Notes under the pieces: generated by a model | The model's database searches: none | What the model was told of the DNA's origin: nothing | Seen by the model: only the letters and a program-made list of their open reading frames with translations | Position numbers and translations under genes: made by a program | Source of the DNA: Lysinibacillus sphaericus | GTDB taxonomy: Bacteria > Bacillota > Bacilli > Bacillales_A > Planococcaceae | Reading direction: 5' to 3' | Assembly (NCBI RefSeq): GCF_006864135.1 | Contig: NZ_SADV01000002.1 | Location: 248,001 to 312,000, forward strand | DNA: 64,000 nt | Part shown: one piece after another, positions 1-9,036 of the stretch | How positions within the stretch are numbered: the first letter of the stretch is position 1 | Layout: each line of letters begins with the position of its first letter

Positions 1-59
1 TTTTCTTCCTCGGTGGGATTGCCTGTCAATTTATCTTTTAAACGTTTAAAAAAACTCAT
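1..59 (-). CDS. ftsY: Signal recognition particle receptor FtsY (5' fragment)
   Basis: Only the first 19 codons are inside the window (MSFFKRLKDKL...). The ATG at 59-57 overlaps the smc stop codon (58-56) as ATGA, and an AAAGGAG ribosome binding site lies 9 nt upstream inside smc. In Bacillus ftsY directly follows smc, and its product is the membrane-associated GTPase that receives SRP-ribosome complexes. The identification rests on position plus the basic amphipathic start; the NG domain is off the window. The coupled start implies co-transcription with rnc and smc. Confidence 0.85.
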   Translation of the reverse strand, partial: MSFFKRLKDKLTGNPTEEE

Positions 60-3000
60 GCTTGTTCGCTCCTTTGCTCCGCAAGTACGGGTTCATCTTC
101 TAATTTTACTGATACAAGTTTAGATACGCCAGATTCCTGCATTGTAATACCATACAATACATCCGCTCCCTCCATCGTCCCTTTACGATGGGTGATCACA
201 ATAAATTGCGTATTGCGACTAAATTTCTTCAAATATTGGCTATATCGAACGACATTCGCCTCATCTAAAGCCGCCTCTACCTCATCGAGAATACAAAATG
301 GTACAGGTCGAATATTTAGGATGGAGAATAATAACGCGATTGCAGTTAGTGCACGCTCACCACCGGAAAGCAAAGTTAGATTTTGTAATTTTTTCCCTGG
401 AGGTTGTGCTACAATTTCTATACCTGTTTCTAGCAGATTCTGAGGGTCCAATAACACTAAATCCGCCTGTCCTCCACCAAATAATTCACGGAATACACGT
501 TTAAATTGCTCTCGAATGGCATAGAAGGTTTCGCTAAATCGTAGCGTCATTTCTTCATCCATTTCTTTAATAGCCTCATGTAATGTTTCCTGTGCAGCAA
601 GTAAATCCTCACGCTGCTCTGTTAAAAATGAATGGCGTTCAAGTACGCGATCGTATTCCTCGATGGCGCTCAAATTAACAGGACCTAGCTCTTCTATCGA
701 TTTCTTCAGTAATTTCACTCGACGTCGCATATGCTCTTCATCTTCAATTGCAAGGGCTAACTCCTCAGCTTCCTCATATGTTAGCTGATAGTTTTCTTCT
801 AGCTGTTCATTGAAATTATTAATTTCAAACTCTACGCGACTTCGCTTCAATTCATTTGCACGTATCGCTTCAAGGTAGCCTTTATGCGTACGTTGCAATT
901 CCTTCAGCTGTTCTTCTAAAGTAGTAAGCTCTTGTTGTTGTGCTACTTTTTCATCTTTTTTCTGTGAAATAGTGTCTTGCAACGAATCTCTTGTCGTTTT
1001 CCACGTAGCAACTTGCTCATCCACTTCTTCATCGCTTAAAAGTTTTGTCGATTCATCAGATTGAAGCCAGATTATTTCCTGAGAAATATTTTCGTCTTTT
1101 TGACGAGCTTTGTTTAATTGTAGGGCTAACTCTGCTGTAGCAATTTGTACTTGTGACATTTGCTCCTGCATTACCGCTAACTGCGAGCGTTTTTCAGCTG
1201 ACTGCTCACGAAGTAAATCTTTCTCCGATTCACTTTGTAGCTTCACCTTGCTTAATTGCTCCACTGTTTCGTTTATCTCTAGCAGTTCTGTCGCTAGTGC
1301 CGTTAAACGCTCCGTAGACGCTTCCTTTTGAGCTAACAATGCTTCTTCGCGTGTTTTTACATCTTGTGTTTCATTTGAAGCAAAGGATACTCTTGCGGAT
1401 AAGCTTTTCTCGACAACCTCTAGCTCGCGAATACGACTTGCCTGTTGCATTTCATCTTTTCGAAGTTGCTCACCGTCAAGCTTCAATTGTTCTACTTTGT
1501 CTCGCAATGTTGCAAGCTTCTCTTTCTCAACTGAGACAGCCTGTTCAGCACTATAAATAGATGCATCCAGCGATTCTAGTTTTACTATTAAACCATCTAA
1601 TTCCGCTTTTCTTGTAAAGAGTGACGATTGTTGCTTCATTGCACCACCTGTTAATGAACCGCCTGCATTAACGATATCACCTTCAAGTGTTACAACACGA
1701 TACCTAAACCCACATAAACGAGCAATTTGACTTGCACCTTCTAAACTTGATGCAACGATAACATTACCAAGGAGGTTCTCAACAATTGTGCGGTTGTTTT
1801 CATCGAACGTTACAAGTGCATCAGCCATTTGGACAAATGCTGGGTGCTCAGTTGCTAGCTGAATCATAGATAGATTGATCTTCCGTGACTTGATAACTGT
1901 TTTAGGTAAAAATGTTGCCCGTCCAGCTCTCTTTTGTTTTAACCAATGAATTGCCTGTTGAGCAAATTGTTCATTGGTTGTCACAATATGCTGAGAGGCT
2001 GCCCCTAATGCTGTTTCAATAGCCTGGGAATATTTCCCTTCAACTTGAATTAACTCAGCAACAGCTCCTTCAATCCCAGCTAATTCACTTTTATCACGTG
2101 CTAGTAATACTTCTTTTACGCCATGGAAAAACCCAGAGAAATCTGCTTCAAGCTCAGCAAGCGTATCTTTTCTAGCTTTCAGTTGCTGCTGATGCTGATA
2201 AGCTTTATAAAGCATATCCTGCTTTTCATTAAATGATGCATTGACGTTTTTAAGCTGTATTTGCAATGCTTCATATTGCTCAAGTTTTTCCTGTAAGTCA
2301 TTAGTTGTTGTAGTATGAGCAACAACTAGCTTCTCTTTTTCAGCTAGAATTTGCGCAAGCTCTTGCCCGATTTCATCAGTTTGATCTAACATTCGTGTCG
2401 CCATCGCTTTTTGCTGCGCTAACTGTTGTTCGATATTTTTTAATTCATTTTTAACTGTTGCTTCTTCGTTTAAAGAGTCGATATAGCGGTTCTTTTGTTC
2501 TTCAATTTCTTCTTCAATTTCAGAAACTGAGCGATTTAAAGATTGTTCTAATTGCTTAATGCTTTGTTTCAGCGCTGCAACCTCTTGCTGTTTTTCAATG
2601 AACAATTCTTTTTTCTCTCGCTCTTGGGCTATAAGAGACTCAACCTCAGCTTTAGCTTCCTGTAATGCCGTATTCAATTGAAGTAGTTGATTAGAAGCAT
2701 TTTGTCGTTTTTCAGCCATTAACGCTTTACGACCATCCCAACGCTCTACCTCCATTGTTGCATTAACAAACTCAGCCTGAGTCGTATCTAGATAATCATC
2801 TAACTCTTTTAAAAGCTTACGAATACTTACAGTTTGCTGTTCTATCGAAGAAATATGATGAGCTTGTTTTTGCTCCGTTTCATATAGCTCCGTATACTCA
2901 GCTTTCAGAGCATGCAAAGATTGTGCACAATTTTTTAAATCGTGCACAAGGATAGCAATATCAAAATCCTTTAACTCTGTTGACATTTGCACATAATCTC

Positions 3001-3637
3001 TTGCACTTGATGCCTGAATTTCTAACGGCTCTAGACGACTGTCTAGCTCATGTAAAATATCCAAAACACGATACAAGTTTTCATCTGTTTCAACAAGCTT
3101 ATGCTCTGCTTTTTTCTTTCTTAGTTTATACTTTAATACGCCAGCTGCCTCTTCAAAAATTGAACGACGGTCATCAGGTCGGCTATTTAAAATTTCATCG
3201 ACACGGCCTTGCGAAATAATGGAGAAGGCCTCTTTCCCAAGTCCTGAGTCCATAAACAAGTCCGTAATATCCTTCAGGCGACACTGCTGGTTATTTAGTA
3301 AATATTCACTATCACCTGAACGGTATACGCGTCTTGTTACGCTAACTTCTGTATATGAAAAAGCTAACTGTTCATCTGTGTTATCTAAAATTAATGTTAC
3401 TTCTGCAAAGTTTAGTGGCTTACGTGAGTCACTTCCAGCAAAAATAACATCCTCCATCTTTGCCCCACGTAACGACTTTGCCGATTGCTCCCCAAGTACC
3501 CAACGAATAGCATCAGTGACATTACTTTTACCACTACCATTTGGTCCAACCACCGCTGTAACACCAGGTACAAAATCAACTCCAATGCGTTCCGCAAAAG
3601 ATTTAAAGCCAATCACTTCGAGTCGTTTTAGGAACAT
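56..3637 (-). CDS. smc: Chromosome segregation ATPase SMC
   Basis: This is a full-length 1193-residue SMC protein, the core of the SMC-ScpAB condensin complex that organises and separates origins on the nucleoid. Visible parts in order: Walker A GPNGSGKS at residues 31-38, a long coiled-coil arm rich in Glu, Lys and Gln, a glycine-rich hinge at about 500-680, the returning arm, then the ABC signature LSGGERA and Walker B FCILDEVEAALDEAN near the C terminus. Length is normal for Bacillus (about 1186). It starts 4 nt after the rnc stop and overlaps the ftsY start, so rnc-smc-ftsY form one transcription unit as in B. subtilis. No missing motif or frame break was seen. Confidence 0.97.
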   Translation of the reverse strand: MFLKRLEVIGFKSFAERIGVDFVPGVTAVVGPNGSGKSNVTDAIRWVLGEQSAKSLRGAKMEDVIFAGSDSRKPLNFAEVTLILDNTDEQLAFSYTEVSVTRRVYRSGDSEYLLNNQQCRLKDITDLFMDSGLGKEAFSIISQGRVDEILNSRPDDRRSIFEEAAGVLKYKLRKKKAEHKLVETDENLYRVLDILHELDSRLEPLEIQASSARDYVQMSTELKDFDIAILVHDLKNCAQSLHALKAEYTELYETEQKQAHHISSIEQQTVSIRKLLKELDDYLDTTQAEFVNATMEVERWDGRKALMAEKRQNASNQLLQLNTALQEAKAEVESLIAQEREKKELFIEKQQEVAALKQSIKQLEQSLNRSVSEIEEEIEEQKNRYIDSLNEEATVKNELKNIEQQLAQQKAMATRMLDQTDEIGQELAQILAEKEKLVVAHTTTTNDLQEKLEQYEALQIQLKNVNASFNEKQDMLYKAYQHQQQLKARKDTLAELEADFSGFFHGVKEVLLARDKSELAGIEGAVAELIQVEGKYSQAIETALGAASQHIVTTNEQFAQQAIHWLKQKRAGRATFLPKTVIKSRKINLSMIQLATEHPAFVQMADALVTFDENNRTIVENLLGNVIVASSLEGASQIARLCGFRYRVVTLEGDIVNAGGSLTGGAMKQQSSLFTRKAELDGLIVKLESLDASIYSAEQAVSVEKEKLATLRDKVEQLKLDGEQLRKDEMQQASRIRELEVVEKSLSARVSFASNETQDVKTREEALLAQKEASTERLTALATELLEINETVEQLSKVKLQSESEKDLLREQSAEKRSQLAVMQEQMSQVQIATAELALQLNKARQKDENISQEIIWLQSDESTKLLSDEEVDEQVATWKTTRDSLQDTISQKKDEKVAQQQELTTLEEQLKELQRTHKGYLEAIRANELKRSRVEFEINNFNEQLEENYQLTYEEAEELALAIEDEEHMRRRVKLLKKSIEELGPVNLSAIEEYDRVLERHSFLTEQREDLLAAQETLHEAIKEMDEEMTLRFSETFYAIREQFKRVFRELFGGGQADLVLLDPQNLLETGIEIVAQPPGKKLQNLTLLSGGERALTAIALLFSILNIRPVPFCILDEVEAALDEANVVRYSQYLKKFSRNTQFIVITHRKGTMEGADVLYGITMQESGVSKLVSVKLEDEPVLAEQRSEQA

Positions 3638-3641
3638 CTAT

Positions 3642-4406
3642 TTAAGCCTCCTCTTTTGCAGTTTGCTCACGTATTGAACGCATCGCACATTGCGCAGCTT
3701 GCTGCTCGGCTTCTTTTTTTGATTTCCCACGACCAATACCAAGTTCTTGCCCATTTAATAGCACGCTCGATACAAAGGTACGATTATGTGCAGGACCCTT
3801 TTCATCAATAATTTCATAATGAAGAAGACCATTATTTGTTTGCTGTACCATTTCTTGCAATTGGCTTTTGAAATCCATCACATGCGAAAAAGCACCGATT
3901 TCTACTTTCGGGAATACGATTCGTTCTAAAAAGCACACAACCGTTTGTAAGCCTTGATCTAAATAAAGGGCACCTACAAATGACTCAAATACATCTGCAA
4001 GTAACGCTGGGCGTTCCCGTCCACCTGTTAATTCCTCACCTTTTCCAAGTAATACAAAGCGACCAAAGCCTAATTCATTTGCAAAGATAACAAGTGACGG
4101 CTCACATACTATGGATGCTCGTAGCTTCGTCAGCTCACCCTCACTCATATGTGGGTATTTCTCAAAAAGGTATTTAGAAACAGACAGTTCAAGTACTGCG
4201 TCTCCTAAAAATTCAAGACGCTCATTATCCGTAAACAATTTACGGCGATGCTCATTCACATAAGATGAATGTGTGAAAGCTTGATACAATAAATTTTTAT
4301 TAATAAATGTGATATTTAATTCATGCTGTAACAGCTCGAATTGATTGCGTACTTTTTCAGGAAGCACGCCAGATTTCTGCATAGTTCCTTTTCTTTTCAT
4401 AGCCAT
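3642..4406 (-). CDS. rnc: Ribonuclease III
   Basis: This 254-residue double-strand-specific endoribonuclease processes rRNA precursors and structured mRNAs. The RNase III signature [14 protein letters not shown] is at residues 61-74 with the catalytic acidic residues, and a double-stranded RNA binding domain occupies about 178-247 (basic [14 protein letters not shown] segment). The ATG at 4406 has an AGGAAGG site 11 nt upstream; a second in-frame ATG two codons later is an alternative start. It is the first gene of rnc-smc-ftsY and is separated from acpP by 525 bp containing a terminator and a repeat. A TTGAAA-17-TAGAAA pair upstream could be its promoter, but this is weak. Confidence 0.96.
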   Translation of the reverse strand: MAMKRKGTMQKSGVLPEKVRNQFELLQHELNITFINKNLLYQAFTHSSYVNEHRRKLFTDNERLEFLGDAVLELSVSKYLFEKYPHMSEGELTKLRASIVCEPSLVIFANELGFGRFVLLGKGEELTGGRERPALLADVFESFVGALYLDQGLQTVVCFLERIVFPKVEIGAFSHVMDFKSQLQEMVQQTNNGLLHYEIIDEKGPAHNRTFVSSVLLNGQELGIGRGKSKKEAEQQAAQCAMRSIREQTAKEEA

Positions 4407-4520
4407 TGAACAATCTGCCTTCCTAATAGTTTCTACCGTTTAAGTGTACCTTTTTCAAGGCATTTATGCAAAAGTATTTCGGCTTAAATACAATGTTTTG
4501 GAAATTATTTTTTTAAAGGT

Positions 4521-4672
4521 CAATTTTGCCTTGGCATAATTGCGCCCGGAGGCTTTAGGCCAAGGTGATGTTGGTCACTCAGTTGTCACCACAGGACGCG
4601 GCGTTCTTAGACTGAGTTCCTTTATATCAGTAGGTGTTAGGCACTCACTAAAAAGGGGTAACTTTTGCATTC
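4521..4672 (+). repeat. Family B hairpin repeat, short form (copy B1)
   Basis: The copy begins with the family B palindrome (CAATTTTGCC/GGCATAATTG) and jumps directly to CCGGAGGCTTTAGGCC. It therefore lacks the roughly 175-bp inner module present in the copy at 6942. The shared cassette follows at 4558-4625: a first hairpin, then a second closed by ACTCAGT/ACTGAGT. The right part (GTGTTAG... to GCATTC) matches the copy at 30930 only loosely. It fills most of the rnc-acpP gap. No ORF or transposase is associated with it. Confidence 0.75.
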
Positions 4673-4714
4673 TTCTTACTACCTTGAAAAATGAGTGTCT
4701 CTACTGAATGAAGA

Positions 4715-4766
4715 TAAAAAAAGGGACGATCACAGTTCGCTAAACGAACCATTTCGCCCCTTTTTA
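4715..4766 (-). terminator. Rho-independent terminator, probably of the fapR-acpP operon
   Basis: Read on the minus strand, AAAAAGGGGCGA pairs with TCGTCCCTTTTTTT around a smaller inner hairpin (GTTCG/CGAAC) and ends in a seven-T run. It is about 165 nt downstream of the acpP stop and upstream of the rnc promoter region, so it probably ends acpP transcription. Confidence 0.7.
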
Positions 4767-4931
4767 AACATACCCTCAGCATAGTATTTGCTCTTCACAA
4801 TGAAGAAAAGCATGCGTAATTTCTGCCAAAGGCTTTAACTTTATTTAATCATAAACATTTATTGTATAATGACCGCATCCATGTCAGCACCAGTAGAGGT
4901 GATTAATCTCAGCTATATAAAGTTAAATGAA

Positions 4932-5168
4932 TTAGTTTAATTTACTTTCGATGTATGAAATTGCAGAACCAACTGTTGAGATTTTTTCAGCATCTTCATC
5001 AGAAATTTCCATATCGAATTCGTCTTCAAGCTCCATTACAAGCTCAACTACGTCTAATGAGTCAGCACCTAAATCATCACGGAAAGAAGCTTCTAGTGTA
5101 ACTTCACTTTCTTCAACACCTAAACGGTCCACGATTACTTTTGTTACGCGTTCTAATACTGTAGACAA
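4932..5168 (-). CDS. acpP: Acyl carrier protein (TTG start)
   Basis: This acyl carrier protein shuttles growing fatty acids on a phosphopantetheine arm attached to the serine of the [10 protein letters not shown] motif. The acidic helix that follows ([20 protein letters not shown]) is typical. I place the start at TTG 5168-5166, giving 78 residues ([13 protein letters not shown]...), because the strong GGGGAGGTGA site is 8 nt upstream of that codon. An in-frame GTG at 5177 overlaps the Shine-Dalgarno itself, and the nearby ATG is out of frame. Family length (77-78 residues) agrees. It is the last gene of the FapR-controlled cluster, 57 nt after fabG, with a terminator about 165 nt downstream. 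Confidence 0.95.
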   Translation of the reverse strand: MSTVLERVTKVIVDRLGVEESEVTLEASFRDDLGADSLDVVELVMELEDEFDMEISDEDAEKISTVGSAISYIESKLN

Positions 5169-5225
5169 AACATTCACCTCCCCTCAATGATTATACAAAA
5201 AATCATTATTTATGACTAATTGAAA

Positions 5226-5972
5226 TTACATTACCATACCGCCATCTATATGTAATGTTTGACCTGTCATATAGTTAGCATCATCTGAAGCTAGAAAAGC
5301 TACTGCCTTTGCAATATCCTCAGGCTGCCCAAGTTTTGCTAGAGGAATTTGCGTAAGCATACCTTGCTTTATATCTTCTGGTAGTTGCTCTGTCATTTCA
5401 GTTTCTATAAATCCTGGTGCAATTGCATTCACTAAAATATTACGTGATGCTAATTCCTTTGCAGTTGTTTTCGTTAGCCCAATAACACCTGCTTTTGCAG
5501 CTACGTAATTAGCTTGCCCTGCATTACCAGCTACACCAACAATTGAAGAAATATTGATGATACGGCCTGCACGTTGCTTCATCATTTGACGTGTTACTGC
5601 TTTCGTACAAAGGAAAACACCTTTTAGGTTCGTATCTAGCACATCGTCCCATTCATCTTCTTTCATACGCATTAACAAGTTATCACGCGTAATACCCGCA
5701 TTATTGACTAAAATATCAAGCGAGCCGAATGTTTTCACCGCTGCATCCATTAACGCAGAAACTTCCTCAGTTTTTGAAACACTCGCTTGTACGGCTATAG
5801 CCTCGCCGCCATTCTCTTGAATCGTAGCTACAACTTCCTCTGCCTTTGCCTGTGAACCGCTGTAGTTAACGACAACTTTAGCACCCTCGTCAGCAAGCTT
5901 TAATGCAATAGCTCTTCCTATTCCACGTGAAGCACCAGTTACAACAGCTACTTTACCCTCTAGTTTACGCAT
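5226..5972 (-). CDS. fabG: 3-oxoacyl-[acyl-carrier-protein] reductase FabG
   Basis: NADPH-dependent reduction of beta-ketoacyl-ACP, the first reductive step of each fatty acid elongation cycle in the cytosol. The 248-residue short-chain dehydrogenase has the cofactor motif TGASRGIG at 12-19, NNAG at 90-93, and the catalytic Ser at 142-143, Tyr156 and Lys160 (YVAAK). The C-terminal [17 protein letters not shown] is typical of FabG. Its ATG overlaps the end of fabD by 8 nt, with an AAGGAG site inside fabD, so translation is probably coupled. FapR control of the cluster is inferred from the operator upstream of fapR. Confidence 0.97.
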   Translation of the reverse strand: MRKLEGKVAVVTGASRGIGRAIALKLADEGAKVVVNYSGSQAKAEEVVATIQENGGEAIAVQASVSKTEEVSALMDAAVKTFGSLDILVNNAGITRDNLLMRMKEDEWDDVLDTNLKGVFLCTKAVTRQMMKQRAGRIINISSIVGVAGNAGQANYVAAKAGVIGLTKTTAKELASRNILVNAIAPGFIETEMTEQLPEDIKQGMLTQIPLAKLGQPEDIAKAVAFLASDDANYMTGQTLHIDGGMVM

Positions 5973-6918
5973 TAATTGTCCACTCCTTCGCCGCTTTTAG
6001 TACAGCCTCTAATGATGCTTCATCATAAACACAGTATGTCGCAACAGATCGATCGATTTTCTTCACTAATCCACTTAATACTTTGCCTGGTCCACACTCA
6101 ATAAAGACATCCACACCTTGTGCAATCATTTCACGCACAGATGCTTCCCATTGTACAGCGCTATATACTTGTTCTACTAACTCCTGCTGAATAGCTGGAA
6201 CATCCTCTAATACTTTCGCCATTACATTTCCGATTACAGGAATTTGTGGAGCTGATAATGATATAGTAGCCAATGCTGCTCTTAATTTTTCAGATGATGG
6301 TCGCATTAGCTCTGAGTGGAATGGACCACTAACAACTAAAGGAATAGCTCGTTTTGCACCAGCTTCCTTTGCCGCTAAAGAAGCCTTTTCAACGCCTTCC
6401 TTCGTACCAGAAATAACGATTTGCCCCGGACAGTTTACATTCGCTACCTGAACTGGATCACTTGTTGCAGATACTTTTTCAGTTACTTCATGCAGTGCCT
6501 CAAGCTCCATCCCTAAAATAGCTGCCATAGCACCTTGTCCTGCAGGTACAGCTTCATTCATATAAAGCCCACGCTTATGCACAACTGAAACTGCATCCTC
6601 AAATGAGAGCACACCAGCGATTACTAATGCACTATATTCTCCAAGCGAATGTCCAGCTGCAAAATTTGGCGTTATACCTGCTGTACGTAATTTTTCTGCA
6701 ACCATTACACCAGTAGTTAAGAGTGCCGGTTGTGCATGGTAAGTCAATGTTAGTTCCTCAACTGGTCCCTCTAACATAAGCTTAGATAACTCAAAGCCAA
6801 GCGATTGATTTGCACGGTCATAAAATGCTTTACTTTCTGCAGCGTTTTCAATAAACTCTTGCCCCATCCCAACTACTTGGGAACCTTGTCCTGGAAAAAT
6901 AAATGCTATTTTCGTCAT
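5965..6918 (-). CDS. fabD: Malonyl-CoA:ACP transacylase FabD
   Basis: Moves malonyl groups from CoA to ACP, supplying the elongation unit for fatty acid synthesis. The 317-residue protein begins [14 protein letters not shown] (oxyanion-loop GQGSQ) and carries the nucleophile motif GHSLGE at about 89-94 with Ser91; the partner His is in GPFHSELM. Length is normal. In B. subtilis fabD follows plsX closely; here 420 bp of repeat sequence (copy B2) separate them. Whether fabD is still read from the fapR promoter or has its own is not clear; no convincing promoter was seen in the gap. Confidence 0.97.
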   Translation of the reverse strand: MTKIAFIFPGQGSQVVGMGQEFIENAAESKAFYDRANQSLGFELSKLMLEGPVEELTLTYHAQPALLTTGVMVAEKLRTAGITPNFAAGHSLGEYSALVIAGVLSFEDAVSVVHKRGLYMNEAVPAGQGAMAAILGMELEALHEVTEKVSATSDPVQVANVNCPGQIVISGTKEGVEKASLAAKEAGAKRAIPLVVSGPFHSELMRPSSEKLRAALATISLSAPQIPVIGNVMAKVLEDVPAIQQELVEQVYSAVQWEASVREMIAQGVDVFIECGPGKVLSGLVKKIDRSVATYCVYDEASLEAVLKAAKEWTINA

Positions 6919-6941
6919 TTTTTATTAATCCCCTTTTTAAT

Positions 6942-7320
6942 CAATTATGCCTCGGCATAATTACGTCCGGAATCGGCTTTGTGCTTAGGCCTGCACGAGG
7001 GCCGACACGATGTCGGTCATTTCGGTAATGCCACAGGACGTGGCGTTTTTACCGATGCAGGTCAGTTAGCCGTTATCGCATGGAGCGATGATTTTAGGCT
7101 AACATCCTACATTGAATCCCTTTCCGATTTCGTGACATCCGCCGGAGGCTTTTGGCCAACGTGATGTTGGTCACTCAGTCGTGTGTTGTTGTTGCTGTCG
7201 CTTTCGCACAGATAAAACCGTGTTGCTGTCGCTTCGCTTTCGCACAGATAAATTGCCACAGGGCGTGGCGTTCTTAGACTGAGTTCATCTTGTACCTGTC
7301 GCTTTGCTTTCGGCACAAAA
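6942..7320 (+). repeat. Family B hairpin repeat, longest copy (B2), with nested C units
   Basis: The copy starts with the palindrome CAATTATGCC/GGCATAATTG. A long-range pair follows, GTCCGGAATCGG against CCGATTTCGTGAC (near 7122). Between the arms lie a cassette with hairpins GGCCGAC/GTCGGTC and TCGGTAA/TTACCGA (7000-7055) and a smaller hairpin TTAGCC/GGCTAA (7066-7102). The outer cassette (7154-7288, closed by ACTCAGT/ACTGAGT) is split by about 71 bp of two C units at 7182-7252. A further C-like unit lies at about 7294-7318. The element fills the plsX-fabD gap, running opposite to the genes, and ends about 20 nt from the plsX stop. Confidence 0.8.
7182..7252 (+). repeat. Two tandem C units inserted inside repeat copy B2
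   Basis: Two C units (core GCTGTCGC...TTTCGCACAGATAAA) interrupt the second hairpin of a cassette. The undisturbed copy at 31084 reads CAGTCG directly followed by TTGCCACA, whereas here these halves are about 71 bp apart. An insertion of nearly the same size and content splits a family A element at 17222. Confidence 0.75.
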
Positions 7321-7338
7321 GACACTTGCTTAAATAAG

Positions 7339-8331
7339 TTAATCAATTTCTAAGTGACGTACTGTATCTGTAATCGTCGAGATGACTGTATGCTCAACCA
7401 TCGTATTTGCTTGGCGAATTGCACTGTATATCGCTTTAGCATTAGATGAGCCATGCGCCTTAATGACAGGTGCTTGCAAACCAAACAAGCCTGCACCACC
7501 GTACTCTGTGTAGTCCATTTTATTTTTTAGGTCACGTAAATTATTTTTCATAAGTGCTGCCGAAATTTTTGTTTTTGTTGAAGACATAAACGCTTCTTTT
7601 AGCATTGAAAATAACGCTCCAGCAGTACCTTCGATCGATTTCAGCACCATATTACCTGTAAAGCCATCTGTTACAACAACATCCGCTACCCCTTCAAGTA
7701 AATCTCGTGCTTCTACATTACCGATAAAATTTAAATCAGCTTCTTTTAATAAGCCAAAAGCTGCCTTCGTTAATTCATTCCCTTTTTTATCCTCAGTACC
7801 GATATTTAATAAGCCGATACGTGGCTTTTGTAAGCCACCTACCTTTTTCGCATAAATATCGCCCATAATGGCATATTGCAATAAATGCTCAGGTCGTGCG
7901 TCCGCATTTGCCCCTAAATCGAGCATTAAAAAGCCCTTACCATCTAAAGTAGGCAGTGTAGTGGCTAGAGCAGGTCTAGCAATCCCTTCAATACGTCCTA
8001 CTTTAAATAATCCTCCTGCCATTAAAGCACCTGTATTACCCGCCGAAAGACAAGCATCCGCCTTTCCTTCTTCAACCGCATCCATCATGCGTGCCATGGA
8101 TGAATCCTTTTTACGACGAACAGCGCGTGCTGGATCGTCTGTTCCTTCGACAACTTCATCACACTGTATTACAGTTAATCGATCATGTATTTTTAAAAAT
8201 GGTTCGAGCTTTTGCTGCTGACCATATAATTGAATTTCTAAATTTGGAATTTGCTCTAATGCTAATAAAGCACCTTCAACAACTGATTTTGGTGCGTTGT
8301 CTCCACCCATTCCATCAAGCGCTAATTTCAT
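7339..8331 (-). CDS. plsX: Phosphate acyltransferase PlsX
   Basis: Makes acyl-phosphate from acyl-ACP, the activated donor used by PlsY for the first acylation of glycerol-3-phosphate; a peripheral membrane enzyme. The 330-residue protein starts [14 protein letters not shown], the glycine-rich family signature, and keeps the conserved [12 protein letters not shown] and [11 protein letters not shown] segments. Its ATG overlaps the fapR stop by 4 nt (ATGA), and an AAAGGTGA site lies within the end of fapR. fapR-plsX are therefore co-transcribed, under FapR autoregulation. Confidence 0.97.
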   Translation of the reverse strand: MKLALDGMGGDNAPKSVVEGALLALEQIPNLEIQLYGQQQKLEPFLKIHDRLTVIQCDEVVEGTDDPARAVRRKKDSSMARMMDAVEEGKADACLSAGNTGALMAGGLFKVGRIEGIARPALATTLPTLDGKGFLMLDLGANADARPEHLLQYAIMGDIYAKKVGGLQKPRIGLLNIGTEDKKGNELTKAAFGLLKEADLNFIGNVEARDLLEGVADVVVTDGFTGNMVLKSIEGTAGALFSMLKEAFMSSTKTKISAALMKNNLRDLKNKMDYTEYGGAGLFGLQAPVIKAHGSSNAKAIYSAIRQANTMVEHTVISTITDTVRHLEID

Positions 8332-8912
8332 TGTTGTTCACCTTTACCTTTCGTGCGGTACATATCAAATTCACCAACAAAAACTGTTTCACCGTTAACA
8401 GTGGACGTTAACTCTACTTTTGTACGATGATTTTTTTCATCACGTCCGATAACGATTGCTTTTGTAATAACACGATCTCCAGCTCTAACAGGTTTCACAA
8501 AGGTAATGTTAGAATGTACTGTTAATGCTAGTTCGTCATCAATTACTGCTACCGCTAATGAGTTTGCCTGTGCAAACAAATGATGTCCACGTGCGATGCC
8601 ATTGCGCTGAAAAACATGTTCTTCTTTTACGTCAAAAATAGATAATGCACGATTATCCAATTCAATATCAATTATTTCTCCGATAACTTCATCAATCGGT
8701 AGTGATTTCACTTCATTTTCATAGGTTTTCGAAGCAACATCTTTAATTCGTTCTCGTAATTCTGGAATAGATAATTCCATACGATCTAAACGAATTGTTT
8801 GGACACTAACCTGAAACTGTGTTGCTAGCTGTTCATCTGTGACGAATGGATTATCAGCTATCGTTTCGGATAATTGTCGCTGTCGCTCTTTTTTCGTTCG
8901 TCTCAACATCAT
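8328..8912 (-). CDS. fapR: Transcriptional repressor of fatty acid and phospholipid synthesis FapR
   Basis: FapR represses fatty acid and phospholipid genes and is released by malonyl-CoA. The 194-residue protein has an N-terminal helix-turn-helix (about 20-45, [24 protein letters not shown]) and a C-terminal hotdog-fold effector domain with the [17 protein letters not shown] segment. Two adjacent ATG codons exist; the second (8909) is better spaced (6 nt) from AAAGGTGG. It is the first gene of fapR-plsX, and its own promoter carries a FapR box, so it is autoregulated as in B. subtilis. All expected parts are present. Confidence 0.96.
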   Translation of the reverse strand: MMLRRTKKERQRQLSETIADNPFVTDEQLATQFQVSVQTIRLDRMELSIPELRERIKDVASKTYENEVKSLPIDEVIGEIIDIELDNRALSIFDVKEEHVFQRNGIARGHHLFAQANSLAVAVIDDELALTVHSNITFVKPVRAGDRVITKAIVIGRDEKNHRTKVELTSTVNGETVFVGEFDMYRTKGKGEQQ

Positions 8913-8932
8913 TCGCCACCTTTTCAGTTGTT

Positions 8933-8951
8933 ATTAGCACTTGGTACTAAT
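8933..8951. promoter_or_regulatory. FapR operator
   Basis: The 19-bp inverted repeat ATTAGCACTTGGTACTAAT (minus strand ATTAGTACC...GCTAAT) matches the known FapR box pattern of TTAGTACC-type half sites. It lies directly downstream of the fapR -10 box, over the probable transcription start, where binding would block initiation. Confidence 0.85.
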
Positions 8952-8954
8952 ATC

Positions 8955-8983
8955 AGTATATAGAGTATAAAAAAAGAATGCAA
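8955..8983 (-). promoter_or_regulatory. Sigma-A promoter of fapR-plsX
   Basis: On the minus strand TTGCAT (8983-8978), a 17-nt spacer and TATACT (8960-8955) form a good sigma-A promoter. The FapR operator follows at once. The -35 and spacer overlap the T-run and hairpin arm of the terminator assigned to the same-strand unit upstream (recG). Confidence 0.8.
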
Positions 8984-9013
8984 GACTTGTTTTTAAAACA
9001 AGTGCTCACATTC
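8968..9013 (-). terminator. recG terminator overlapping the fapR promoter
   Basis: The minus strand reads GAATGTGAGCACTTGTTTT, a short loop, AAAACAAGTCTTGCATTC, then a T run. This is an imperfect hairpin (about 19-bp stem with mismatches) placed 24 nt after the recG stop. The downstream arm and T run are the same bases as the fapR -35 element and spacer. Confidence 0.75.
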
Positions 9014-9036
9014 CTAATTGAGCATCAAAGAATCAG

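Noticed and set aside
3219-3677. 152-codon plus-strand frame antisense to the smc start and rnc end
   Set aside because: It is the complement of two well-supported genes with full domain content; no ribosome site or family resemblance.
4850-4875. TATAAT on the plus strand at about 4865
   Set aside because: No gene follows on the plus strand and no matching -35 box is seen.
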